Source: Armillaria gallica
Taxonomy: Eukaryota > Basidiomycota > Agaricomycetes > Agaricales > Physalacriaceae
Length of the DNA: 64,000 nucleotides
Assembly: GCA_037576215.1 (NCBI GenBank)
Contig: JBANDB010000017.1
Coordinates: 1,736,001 to 1,800,000, forward strand
Direction of reading: 5' to 3'
Shown: in pieces, positions 47,706-57,499 of the stretch
Layout of the letters: the number at the start of each line of letters is the position of its first letter
Numbering within the stretch: the first letter of the stretch is position 1
Notes under the pieces: model-generated
Told to the model about the DNA's origin: nothing
The model's input: the letters and a program-made list of their open reading frames with translations, nothing else
The model's database searches: none
Program-made: the position numbers and the translations under genes

Positions 47706-50700
47706 ATGCCTCCGAAGCTCTACATATGTTTTTGCCGTCCTGGAGGGCACGAGCTCCTTCCCGGAAAAGAGAAAATATCACATCTTTTGGAGCTCAAGGC
47801 GAAGGTATGATTTCGGTTGTTTCTTTACATTTTCGCTCTGTTAACGCTTTACATAGAAGCGACTTCGGCAACAGACGAGCTTGCGTTCGGTGTTTGACCA
47901 TGAATCTACTCTTGACAACCCTACTAGTCCCAGTCTTGAAGTAAGAGACTTCGCTCCTTTTCTGCAACATTCATCTGACAGCTTTCCAGAGTGATATTGA
48001 AGAACTAACTACAAAGATGGCGCCTCTGACGCTTCGAGGTGATACCCCAGAACCTGTTGATGAATTGGCTGCAAGAATGACGCCTCTGGTGCTTACAGAC
48101 GATGGTCCAGGGCCTGTCACTCATGCAGACGATCTCACAGCACGTATCTTAACAGGGGGCGGGCCCATCTTGACGTGGCAGCCGAGTAAACTTTGGTCGA
48201 CATCTAGTCAGCTCGAGGACCCTGAGGACCCAGTCGAATCACAGGACGCCAGTGGTATTACTTTCAGTGATGTCCAAAGCACTCTTCTAAGTGCCTCCAA
48301 TGAAATACATACTTCCAGCACAACCCCCCCGTCGCGTCGTCCACCTCCAACTATGCCGAATAACCCTCCTACGCATCCATCAAACAATTGGAGAACACAA
48401 GGACTGACGCGCCCGGCAGCATCAGCTTTACGTAGACCCACTCCTATGCCATATTTGAAGGCTGAACAGTCAATTAATCACATTGATACCAGTACCGAAC
48501 TCCTTCTCCAGAGGATGTCTGCGCTACCGCTCGCTGACTTGTCATCGGACGAGGTAGCCTCCAGCAGGAAGCAGTTGACAGATATTGCACTTGAGCTGAA
48601 AAACCTTAGGGAGTCGCTTTCCCGTGTAAAATATGGGCATGAGGATGCCTTCAAAGAGCGGAAGGTCGCGATCGTCAAAGTGTTTCGCAAAATTGAGGGA
48701 AGATGGACTATGGCTGACGCCATCCTACCTCCAGCTGAGGAGTCTTCTGAGCCTCTGCTTTACACCACCGGTAAGTCACGCGTTGACTCGAAGTATGTTA
48801 TGTTCTCATCATCATGTCAGATTATATCTTCAACCAACGTTTGGACTCTCTTAATGCGGTGGCGCAGCTCGTCACATTGCTGGGTGTTGTCTGCAACTGT
48901 ATTGCAGGATTGAATCGCGTTATGTGCGATATGATTATCGCTACGTTAGCCTTAATTGTGTGGCTCACCATGGCAGCGAACTTGATGGAGGATTCCGAGG
49001 GTGGATGCAGCCTTGATCCTAACCAGGAGATTATCATGGATCAATTGCCATCTAGTCTGCATACCGCACAGCGAACAATAAAGCTAGATGGTCGCACCAC
49101 AATGTATGCTGTATGTCCCGGTTGTAACGCTTGCTATGAACCTATATACGTCACACCTCTTGCGTCCAGCCCCTCATACCCCAGCCACTGCGAGAAAAAA
49201 AATCCAGGACCATCAGGCCTTGTTGTTTGTGGTGCTAGTTTGCTGAAAGGCGGGAAAGACGGCGCTCTCAAGCCCCAAAAGCCGTTCCTTATGGCATCGT
49301 TGGAGGACTTCATCGGACGGACGCTTGCGGATCCAAATATTGAAATGCTGTGTGACAAGGCTTGTGATGATGCTATGGAATCATTAAATAACCCGACGGA
49401 CCCTCGAAGGGATATGAAAAATGTATTTGAGGCAGACTTCATGCGTCAGTTCAAAGGTCCTGATGGTCGAACACTTTTCATTGACCGAAAAGGCAAGGTT
49501 CGCCTAGCTCTCACTCTGCAAATGGACTTCTTAAATACGAATGGCGTACGAAAACGAGGCAACCACGACTCAATTGGCATGATATCAATGGCAAATCTCA
49601 ATCTACCGGAACACCTTCGTTACCAGCCTGAACATATTTTTCTCGCCGGTGTAATTCCTGGCCCTAAGGAACCTAATGTTGATGAGATTCCTAACTTCAT
49701 ATGACCGCTCATCGACATCTGTCTTATAGGCTGGGAACGTGGAATCCATATCTCTCGGACAGCTTCTGCTCCGGAAGGTCGTGATACAGAAATCGCCATT
49801 GTCCTCTCTGTTAATGATCTGCCAGCTGCTCGGAAGTTATCTGGCACGGCTGCTCATTCATCGCACTGGTATTGCACAGTATGTGATGCATATCATAAGG
49901 ATACCATGTATGACACCTGCTTTGAGAACTGGGGTCGCAGAGATATTAGAGAATTACGGAGATACGCGGAGGCTTCGCGAGACGCTACGACCATCAATGA
50001 AAGAGAAAAAATTCTCAAGGACTTTGGCGTACGCTGGTCTGAGCTCTGGAGGCTGCCATATTGGGATCCATCACAGATGCTCGTGATCGATAGCATGCAC
50101 TGCATATTGGAAGGGCTCGTCCATTACCATTGTCTAAATGTCTTGGAGATTGACTACACCAAGGCTGGCAAGGCTCGATGGTTCCTTCCGGCTTACGCCT
50201 ACCCTTGGATAACTTATTCTGCAAATAAGGCAGCCAAACTAGGCAGTCCGATGCCAAACGATAACTATTCTAAGGACATTGCTGCGATTCACAAACTGTT
50301 GGTGCAGCCTATAGGAGATGGGAAGCCGCTGGAGGATGGCACAATAGTCGATGTCGCTGTTGAGACGCTGAAAAAGAGGTTAGAGGGCAAGCATGTTGCG
50401 CCCCTACAGTTCGTTTGTTGCACGCTCAATTTGCCGCGGATGCAACGACTTAGAATCAAAGGATTATGGACCGAGATCGAAGTGAAGACTAGAGGCAACC
50501 TCGCAGATTTGTTAATTGACTGGGTATGTGGCTGTCCGCTATATGTTGTTCCCTGCATCTGACCTGTTTCTTTCTGGTTGCAGCGTCTTTGTCAACGGCA
50601 TAAGTCTGACGATATACAAGTCAAGCGGTGTATTGACCCGAATGCTATTGCGCATATACAATCGGTCATCAAGAATACCTCAACGCCTTCATGGATTAAC

Positions 50701-51876
50701 TCTGTTCCCTCTAACTACGGAGAAGCCTCGGCAGGTACTATCAAAGCCGACGAGTGGTGCGTTCTTAGCACCATCTATCTTCCCATAGCACTAGTGACAT
50801 TATGGGGTGATAATAACGGTCAACCCCCGCCAGATAATTCTTGGTATCTTCCAATATTAGACCACACGATGGCACTATTTCAGGCTGTCACTATCATCTG
50901 CCGATACACCATGAACCTTGATCGAGCTATCACATATAGGAATCTGCTAAAGAAATGGGTTGATGGGCTGTACTCAGTGCATCCCCACATGCAGACGCTT
51001 AAAAAAAGACCAAATGTTCATGCAGCGTTCCATCTCTACGAGTTTGTTATTTCTTTTGGACCTGTCATTGGCTGGTGGTGCTTTCCCTTTGAGCGTCTCA
51101 TTGGGTCACTGCAGAAAATCAAGACTAATGACCATGTTGGTGGTAAGTTACCTTGTTTCTTTACCAGTCGTGTACAAGAGTTAACACTTTCCTTCATCAG
51201 GAGAGCTTGAAGCAACCATACTTCAATCATTTATGAAAGCAGCGAATCTTCGTCGCTATCTGAGCAGACCAGAATGCCCACAGCACGTGCGGGAATTTAA
51301 GCGCCTGCTTGATAAAGCACTGCCACCAAAGGGCCAGAGGGAGGTGAAGTTTGAAGCTGATCCGCTGACGCTGACTCAAACATCACATGCCTATTACACG
51401 TATCGCAATGTCATATACTCCTGGGCATCGACGCACTTGGGAGGCAGCCTGGTTTGCTACTATCCGCATTCGGCGTCTTCAGAACTTCGTGTTGGTTCTA
51501 TCCAAGACATCAGGTCAGAACATGGTCAGGTTGTTTTCAAAATACAACGCCAGGAGCCCCTTCCTTCTTCGAAGTATGACCCCTTCCAGCGATACCCAGA
51601 CTTTCCGGCGACTACATTTTCATCACGGATGGTTGATGGAACCCTGGATTCAGTTCATCCGAAATTGGTCCGCTCTCACGTCGTGCGATACGAGTTCTCA
51701 GATGAACGTGCCGTCATTCTTGATTTATGCAGGGTGAGTGTCTATGTCCTCTTATTTTATCTATATAACCTATGACCCAGGATTAAAAATGCAATGTCGC
51801 TAGGCTGTAATTAGTGGTTGGTTTATTAATATATTTGTCTCATTTTTAATCGGATATTTAGGCGCTCCCAGTTTGA
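47706..51876 (+). pseudogene. Tnp2-type CACTA transposase, one in-frame TGA
   Basis: Exons 47706-47804, 47857-47940, 47990-48770, 48821-50523, 50584-51142, 51201-51733 and 51862-51876 give 1258 codons in one frame, broken by a single TGA at 49702-49704. Fungal Tnp2 marks are evident: a Cys-containing N-terminus (MPPKLYICFCRPGGHE), TTMYAVCPGCNACYEPIY, FKGPDGRTLFID, ISMANLNLPEHLRY, IFLAGVIPGPKEP, SSHWYCTVC, DSMHCILEGLVHYH and AGTIKADEWCVLSTIYLP. The N-terminal part carries a degenerate 25-residue direct repeat (MAPLTLRGDTPEPVDELAAR / MTPLVLTDDGPGPVTHADD). The TGA follows PKEPNVDEIPNFI, at a position I would expect to be sense. Otherwise undamaged, so inactivation is recent, or the stop is bypassed. 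Confidence 0.85.
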
Positions 51877-51887
51877 TTTCTGGGAGC
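51864..51887. other. Perfect 8-bp hairpin at the transposase stop
   Basis: GCTCCCAG and CTGGGAGC pair perfectly around an 8-nt loop that contains the predicted stop codon of the transposase (51874-51876). Confidence 0.5.
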
Positions 51888-52241
51888 ACCACAAAGTGGA
51901 TGAGAACCGCAACGCAGAGTTGACTCTTTCGGCATATCAAACTCAACTAGAACACTGCCGGACTGGCTGCAAATGGGATCACCCCCTGGGCCCAATGCAA
52001 CGAGTCTGGATGATTTCTGTTTAAGTTTGACCATGCGAAAGAGCAAAAGCGACTGCAGAAACTGGCCCAGATTTCTAGCGCATCAGCATAGTCTCTACAG
52101 AAATGAGCAACCGAGCTATGCGGACGAACGAAGGGTGATGGAGAATATCTGAAGATGGCGTGTTTGTGACACCACTTCCATCTCATCTCAAGCCCGAGAG
52201 TGTGTACCGAGAGGAGCATAATTCCTACAAGATTGTCGGCA

Positions 52242-52499
52242 TCAGACTGCTTTGAGGATTGACAACTTGCCTTGAACGACTAGAGCATCCACCTTCCACT
52301 CGTTTATTGCTTTCAGTGCCTCTTCTACAGAGTTCACTATGTCATAGATGAGTATCTTGAAGTTCCTTTTCCCGTCGTACGCTCTGACCTGAACGATGTA
52401 GTCACCCAGATCATCCCCAAAAGCGAACCAGATCGCTTTGAGAAGCTCCTCTAAGACACGAACGAGACGTGGATCGTCCGAATCCTCCGTCAACTTCAA
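52242..52499 (-). pseudogene. Possible dehydrogenase-like C-terminal fragment
   Basis: An 85-codon minus-strand frame with a protein-like composition ends in SVEEALKAINEWKVDALVVQ, which resembles the C-terminus of medium-chain dehydrogenase/reductases. It has no ATG and may begin at an acceptor (CATTAG). The upstream minus strand has a TATAAAG box near 52560 but no start codon. I treat it as a fragment with low certainty. Confidence 0.25.
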
Positions 52500-52629
52500 A
52501 ACCAGCTAATGAAGCCAACACCGACTGGCAGAGGTGCGTCAGTCGTTGTGTACAGCGTCGCTTTATACCTTGGACGCATTGTCCGACGCTCACAGCTCGC
52601 GAAGCAAACGTGCGTGCTGGACATCGACT

Positions 52630-53001
52630 CTCTGGCCACCTCGCAAGAAAATCAAGGGAACAGTCGTTATTTGTGGCGGAAGGTAATCGTACCTCGATAT
52701 TTATGGCTTTCCGCTGACCAATTTGCTTAGCATCGGGGGTCTCTTGGCAGCTCGAGTATGCCATGACCACTTTGACGACGTTGTCATCGTCGAATCAGAG
52801 GCATGGATGAATACACCGGATGCAACGCGGGTGGACCCATGGAACCAACAAAGCAAGTGCTCACAAGTGATGCAGCATGGTATGTTGCTGTCTCGTCGAG
52901 TTTCTTTTCCCTGGCTGTAATTGTGGCGATGTAGTCATTCTTCCTATAGGATACAAAGCTATGGCTAAGCTATTCCCTCACTCTGCGACGTCGAGCTTGA
53001 G
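52630..53001 (+). pseudogene. FAD oxidoreductase, 5' fragment
   Basis: Exon ending at 52682, exon 52731-52879 and exon 52935-53001 join in frame to TVVICGGSIGGLLAARVC, a GxGxxG-type Rossmann FAD/NAD(P) fingerprint split by an intron. The acidic ribose-binding end (DDVVIVESEAW) and KAMAKLFPHSATSSL follow. A good donor at 53002 leads to nothing recognisable: the next sequence is repeat D and then the hAT element. Only about the first 100 residues remain of a family normally several hundred long, so it is a truncated relic. Confidence 0.65.
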
Positions 53002-53094
53002 GTAAGCAGTCCATTTGATGCACAGCACTGAAGCTAACAATCCGTGCTAGCCAGGAAAGTCAGCGGCAGGGAGAGACCAGTGACGGAGGCTCGG

Positions 53095-53400
53095 TGCGTG
53101 GGTGGATGGATGGATGGTCGAGCTATCATTAGCTAGAGGGAGGGAGATGGGGCATGCAGGAGGGAGGTGCAGGTCCAGTCTATTATTAGACAGGACGTAC
53201 AGGTGGGATGGACTCGCAGACGGCAGGGTGGTGCAGGAGTGCTATTATTAGACCAGAGGGAGGGAGGGTGTTGGATGGAGGTGCGGGTTGTGTCTATTAT
53301 TAGACCAGAGGAGGGAGGGAGTCACGACTCGCAGGGTATGGACGACGTTGAGAGGGTCGCGGATGTGGAATTCGGGACTCGGATGCGGGTTGGCTCTTCG
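53095..53400 (+). repeat. Dispersed repeat D, copy 2
   Basis: G-rich sequence with three near-identical palindrome-like blocks (TCTATTATTAGAC at about 53178, 53242 and 53294) separated by AGGGAGG-type tracts of about 50-65 bp. Its inverted partner is at 15880-16100. Confidence 0.6.
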
Positions 53401-53571
53401 ACGGAGAGGCAGGCGAACGGCGTTTTAGAGGGGACGGCGTAGTTGCAGGCAGGCGATCCTTGTACAAATTCAACGTAGAGTATCGATCACTGCGGTGCAT
53501 GTCAGTGCCAGCAACATGAGGATCAGCGACCGAGGCAGGCCGTGGAACAGTCGCCCGAGTTTCATGGTGGT

Positions 53572-54101
53572 TAGTGATTTACAGGGCCCGGCCTGGCCCG
53601 GCTTTGAGGGCTTGGGCTCAGCTTGGGCAGGCTCAGGCTTTGTAGGTGATATGAATTAAGGCTTCGTTAGGCATCAGAATGAGTAGAATACAAGGTTATT
53701 AGCATACATAGATGTTGCATAAAATGAATACATGATGTACCATGCATATAGACCAGAAAGATGGACTCCGAGTACTATGTTACATAAATAGCTTGGCTTT
53801 TGAAGTGCCACGATGGTGGTGTCGTCTCGTATTGCACTGATATAATAAGCATAGAAGCATAGGCAAGTCCGGAGTATTAATTAGAGAGAGACAGCCTACT
53901 CTCTTCCTCGCATATCTGCACAAAAAGCAAGGTATTTGAGACTTGAAAAGCCCGGGCTCAAGCCTCAGGCTCAGGCTTTGAAAAAATGAAGCCTGAGCCC
54001 GAGCCTTCATGAAGCCCTCCCCCAGGGCCCGGCTTTTCAGGGCCTGGCCCGGCTCAGCCCGGCTCAGCTTAGGGCTTCAGGCTGGGCCCTGTAAATCACT
54101 A
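53572..54101. mobile_element. 530-bp hAT-type MITE
   Basis: Terminal inverted repeats TAGTGATTTACAGGGCCC and GGGCCCTGTAAATCACTA are flanked by a perfect 8-bp duplication ATGGTGGT (53564-53571 and 54102-54109). An 8-bp target duplication and such termini are the signature of hAT elements. The subterminal parts are rich in GGCCCGGC and GGGCTCAGG motifs that pair across the element. The interior is AT-rich with no transposase. The right end lies 28 bp before the CGI121 start codon once the target duplication is counted. Confidence 0.9.
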
Positions 54102-54137
54102 ATGGTGGTAAGGACAAGTAGCGTGATTGCCGCCGTG

Positions 54138-54897
54138 ATGGACATCTTCACCTTCGGTCACCTCCACCACAATCAAGTCGCCCATGCCGCGCTGTATTCT
54201 CCCATCAACAACACCAGCGACATTAGGAATAGAATTGTTGCTGCCGCCAGAGCAGACGGTCATGAAGGCGAGAAGGAATGGGACGAGATGAATCTTGCCT
54301 TTGTCGATGCGACGCTAGTCAGTGCCATTTCGTGCTTCACCGACTTGCTCGATGACAGTGTCCTTACATTACCAGCCAGCTTCACCTAGAGACTGCGATA
54401 TACCAAGCCATCCTCACGGAATCCCAGGGATCATTGCGGACGAAAACCGTACATTCTGAAATTCTGTGGGCACTCAATCCAACAAATAACGTATGTTGTA
54501 CAATTCTGGGACAGAACTGAAGCTCATTGATGTTCAGATAACGGAAGCCATTCACCGATATGGCATTTCAGACAAGACCACTTCGGTTCTTGTTGTTCAT
54601 ATATCAGATGCTGGGCTGTCCTCGTCGCCGGTACAAGAGAAACTCATTCGTGTGGTAGATGGATCGCTGTTACCACTGGCTTCCCTTCAGGATTTCACTG
54701 ATCGGACCAGGATCAAGAAAGTAAGCTGTTATCAAACGATATCCATGCAACGGGGACTCAGGATCAATATCCATCAGTATTACAAGCTGGATCAGGAGAA
54801 AGCCCTTATTGCAACGAAAAACGATCTCTCAAAACAGCATGCTGTTATCGACAACATCGTCGTGAGCTCAGTTGCGATAAAGAGTGTCATGGGATGA
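54138..54897 (+). CDS. CGI121: CGI121, KEOPS/EKC complex subunit
   Basis: Exons 54138-54317, 54380-54490, 54538-54720 and 54778-54897, all phase 0, encode 197 residues. The product matches Cgi121/TPRKB, the KEOPS subunit that binds Bud32 and supports tRNA t6A37 synthesis and telomere maintenance. Marks are MDIFTFGHLHHNQVAHAALY at the start, LETAIYQAILTESQGSL, LNPTNNITEAIHRYGISDKT, and the end DNIVVSSVAIKSVM. Length and architecture are normal and no lesion is present. The start codon is 28 bp downstream of the duplicated target site of a hAT MITE, so the native promoter or 5' leader has been interrupted; expression presumably relies on sequence within the element or on internal initiation. 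Confidence 0.88.
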
Positions 54898-55287
54898 CCA
54901 TTTCGCCTGCTACACCTACGCAGTGCGGTGATACTCCTAAAGCTTTATCAGTTCTTGACCCTACACTTCGAGCGCCCGTCATCTACCATTGAGGGACCTT
55001 CCACCGAGCGTTATTCTTGTGTTAAAGGTCTTTGTTTCCAACTCTGGGTGGTGAGACTCGCTATCAATTAAATCAGCCTATAGTCTTTCGTAGTCTGTTA
55101 ATGAGTCTTTGCTCTTGAGCATCTGTATCGTCTACGAAAATGGGAAACCCTGCCATCGATTGTCCTTCTATGATCCAGATTGAAGCCACGCCCCCTTGTT
55201 TGTCACCAAAGGCCAGGCTTAAGATGTTATCGTCTGTGCCTATAAATGTCACACCAGCCTCCATCAAGCTTTATCTTGACCATCCAA

Positions 55288-55610
55288 ATGTCATCGCAGC
55301 CACTCACTGCGGAAGCCTTGGAGGCTCACAACTTTCAATATGCAGTTCAGTCGTCACTCCAGAGCTATGAGGCAAGTCTCTCGCTATTCTTCTATAACGT
55401 TGTACTGACCCTGCGATTAGAACCAAGTCGCCCAATGGAAAGAATGCGGGTCGTCAAAGACAGACAGTGTAACTCTCCGTTGCGATGGCTGTAGACATCG
55501 TTTCCAGGCACCAGAAATAATGAAGATGAATAATTCACTTGCCCTAGTTGCATTTGCCATGAAGCGGACTCTTTGATGAATGCCCGGATGAAAAATTCTG
55601 TGAGCGTGCA
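55288..55610 (+). CDS. Small zinc-binding protein, possible frameshift
   Basis: Exon 55288-55371 and exon 55421-55576 join across an intron with a GC donor (GCAAGT...TAG) to give 79 residues: an N-terminal helix (ALEAHNFQYAVQSSLQSYE), then WKECGSSKTDSVTLRCDGC and RHRFQAPE. One base out of frame just downstream, the sequence reads FTCPSCICHEADSLMNARMK, which would supply the second pair of metal ligands. Either a one-base deletion has truncated the protein, or an assembly error hides a protein of about 90 residues. Similar short Cys4 proteins exist in Agaricomycetes, but I cannot name the family. Confidence 0.5.
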
Positions 55611-55995
55611 CGATCGCTACAGAACGCAGTCTAACTCATCTCACAGCGTGATGAAAACGACTATTCGCCTTGGCATAGTACCTGCCCATGCAAGCGACCC
55701 CTGCGTTCCTTTGTTCTTTGCACTTATACGCCACCATGCCTGAATGACCCTTATTACGAGCTTCTCGTGTTCTTTCTTTTCCTCGACACGTCAACGCAGA
55801 ACTGATGGATGAGGATGATAATCTAGGACCACGGCTTGCCAAGCGGTGAAGGAGGAAGGGCGCTAAATTCCACTCCGTCGCTTGTGGGGAGATCGTCGGG
55901 TCGGTGTACTATAGGATTGAGCATATGGCACTGAGAAAGAAATCGCATACATATGCATTTTCGATGAGTCAACTTTTGTATGCACAAGCGTTGGT

Positions 55996-56791
55996 ATGCC
56001 AAACCAACTACAATCAGGAAATTCCTTCAAGGGTAGGTTCTGTCGAAGAGCTGTTGGGCCGCCATTTGGGATTCGTCTCAAGAAATATTACGCCTGCGCT
56101 TATCATCTTCGTCATTGTCCGAGAGACGATCACGATGCGTTCAATCGGCGTCGTGTTTGTCTTTGCGATCATCAGAAGCTACAGGTCCTCATCAGCTCTT
56201 ACACCACCTTGGCCTTTAATCTTTCTATCTTTTGCTCTCTTGCTGTCAACAGCCCATAGGCCTACTCTTTTCCTTATTGTTAGCATCCCTAAGTACTTCA
56301 ACCACCAAGGTGAAGAATTCAGAGCAACTTCTGTTCAATAACCTGAATAATTTTCATAGATGCAGATCAAGATATTCATTACAGCGAGATTGGAGTCCTC
56401 ATTCGATATGCACTTGATGGATGAAGCCCAAGACATATACACTGCCTTGCAGTATCGTATCGGCGGCATACGCAGGAGCGCTGGAGGTCGTAACCGTGTC
56501 AACTGCATCATTGTGTTGGTTTCCGTACCACCAGCCGTAATCTTACTGACTCCTTCACAGCCATTTAATCGCCAATGGTTCCGCATGTAATGTAGCGAAG
56601 ATTTACAATCGCTCTGGCCGCTTACTTGGTACCTTGCACTACTCGACTCCTAGTGCCGCAGAGTACATTCCCGCTACTTTGAACATCCGACGGCGAGGCC
56701 GGGTTCCGCTTCATTACATCGGCGAGTTGTATGTTTTCCTTTTCTTCCCGACTCGTGATATGTGCTGACAACTTGAAGAACCTTCACCTAA
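55996..56791 (+). CDS. Small conserved protein, paralogue of the 31631 gene
   Basis: The certain part is exons 56360-56514, 56561-56728 and 56779-56791 (155, 168, 13 nt), identical in length and phase to the copy at 31631-32062. Shared peptides: AKIYNRSGRLLGTLHY, PSAAEYIP and the terminal TFT. The ATG at 56360 follows CATAG directly, as in the paralogue. An upstream exon 55996-56184 (start MPNQLQ, end NRRRVCLCDHQKLQ) joins in frame over a 175-bp intron, giving 174 residues. The paralogue has the matching peptide DRRCVYLCD. No known domain or signal peptide is evident. The upstream exon and its weak donor (GTCCTC) are the uncertain part. Confidence 0.62.
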
Positions 56792-56949
56792 ATCCCAAGT
56801 TTAAAATCATAGTACACAATTCATACTTCCACCTTCATGTATCTTGAACATCTCTATCTACCTTACTACACATCCATTCTTTATTGTAACATATTGCCTT
56901 TGTATTTGTACATAACGCGTCGCAATTTGAGGAGTGTTCTGCAGCCCAC

Positions 56950-57405
56950 ATTCAGCTGAAGGCTGACTCTATGCTCAGTCGATGCTCAGCTTAAGCTCAG
57001 CTTCGGCTAGAAACCGGGCGGTCCGAAATCAATGGTTTCGGACAGGATTTGAGATCGACTCCCAAAAACAAATGTTTGGGAGTGCCTGATGTCGGTGCCG
57101 AAACGGATGGTTCAGGGCACGTCTCCGATAATGCTTACATTTTTGGTTCTATCGGCGCCGAAATTCATGTCTGAATGAAAGTTTTCGGGTTTGTGAACGG
57201 GTCTCCCGGAACCATAGATTCCGGCTATAATATATCTGACACTTATAATATAGCTTATTGTCTCTATTTCGGAATTTATTCTGTGCATGTCAAAACGATT
57301 ATTTTCGGAATAAGTACAGGTAAATTTTTATTTTATTCTGGAAGCTAATGTAGAGGAATTATACTCGGGACGCCCCAAATTTCTGGATTCCCGGTGTGAG
57401 TGGAG
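56950..57405 (+). repeat. Dispersed repeat C, copy 2
   Basis: Inverted partner of 31015-31485, in the same position relative to the small gene (about 150 bp after its stop). Contains GCTCAGCTTAAGCTCAGCTT, CCGAAATCAATGGTTTCGGA (a near-perfect palindrome) and ends CTGGATTCCCGGTGTGA. The G-alpha gene starts 95 bp further on. Confidence 0.7.
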
Positions 57406-57499
57406 GAAACATATGCAGGGTCGAATTGTCCCATTTGGTTATTCAGTTCCCATGAATACGTACGTCCTTTCGATCAGAAGCGCTTTCCCTTCTACCCCC

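Larger units (their letters stand above)
38100..51890. mobile_element. Probable large CACTA-like element or nest
   Basis: The Tnp2 transposase, at least two companion genes (41578 and 44609) and the related palindrome clusters at 38.1, 43.9, 44.4 and 47.4 kb suggest one large element, possibly extending left past the WD40 gene to about 36.3 kb. I did not find matching CACTA-type terminal inverted repeats or a target duplication, so the borders are guesses and a nest of several elements is equally possible. Confidence 0.45.

Noticed and set aside
49702..49704. Selenocysteine insertion at the transposase TGA
   Set aside because: Most fungi, including known Agaricomycetes, lack the selenocysteine machinery, and no SECIS-like element is evident; nonsense mutation is far simpler.
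38100..51890. CACTA terminal inverted repeats to fix the element ends
   Set aside because: I looked for matching CACT-starting ends and a 2-3 bp target duplication around 36.3, 38.1, 47.6 and 51.9 kb and found no convincing pair; the borders are therefore left open.
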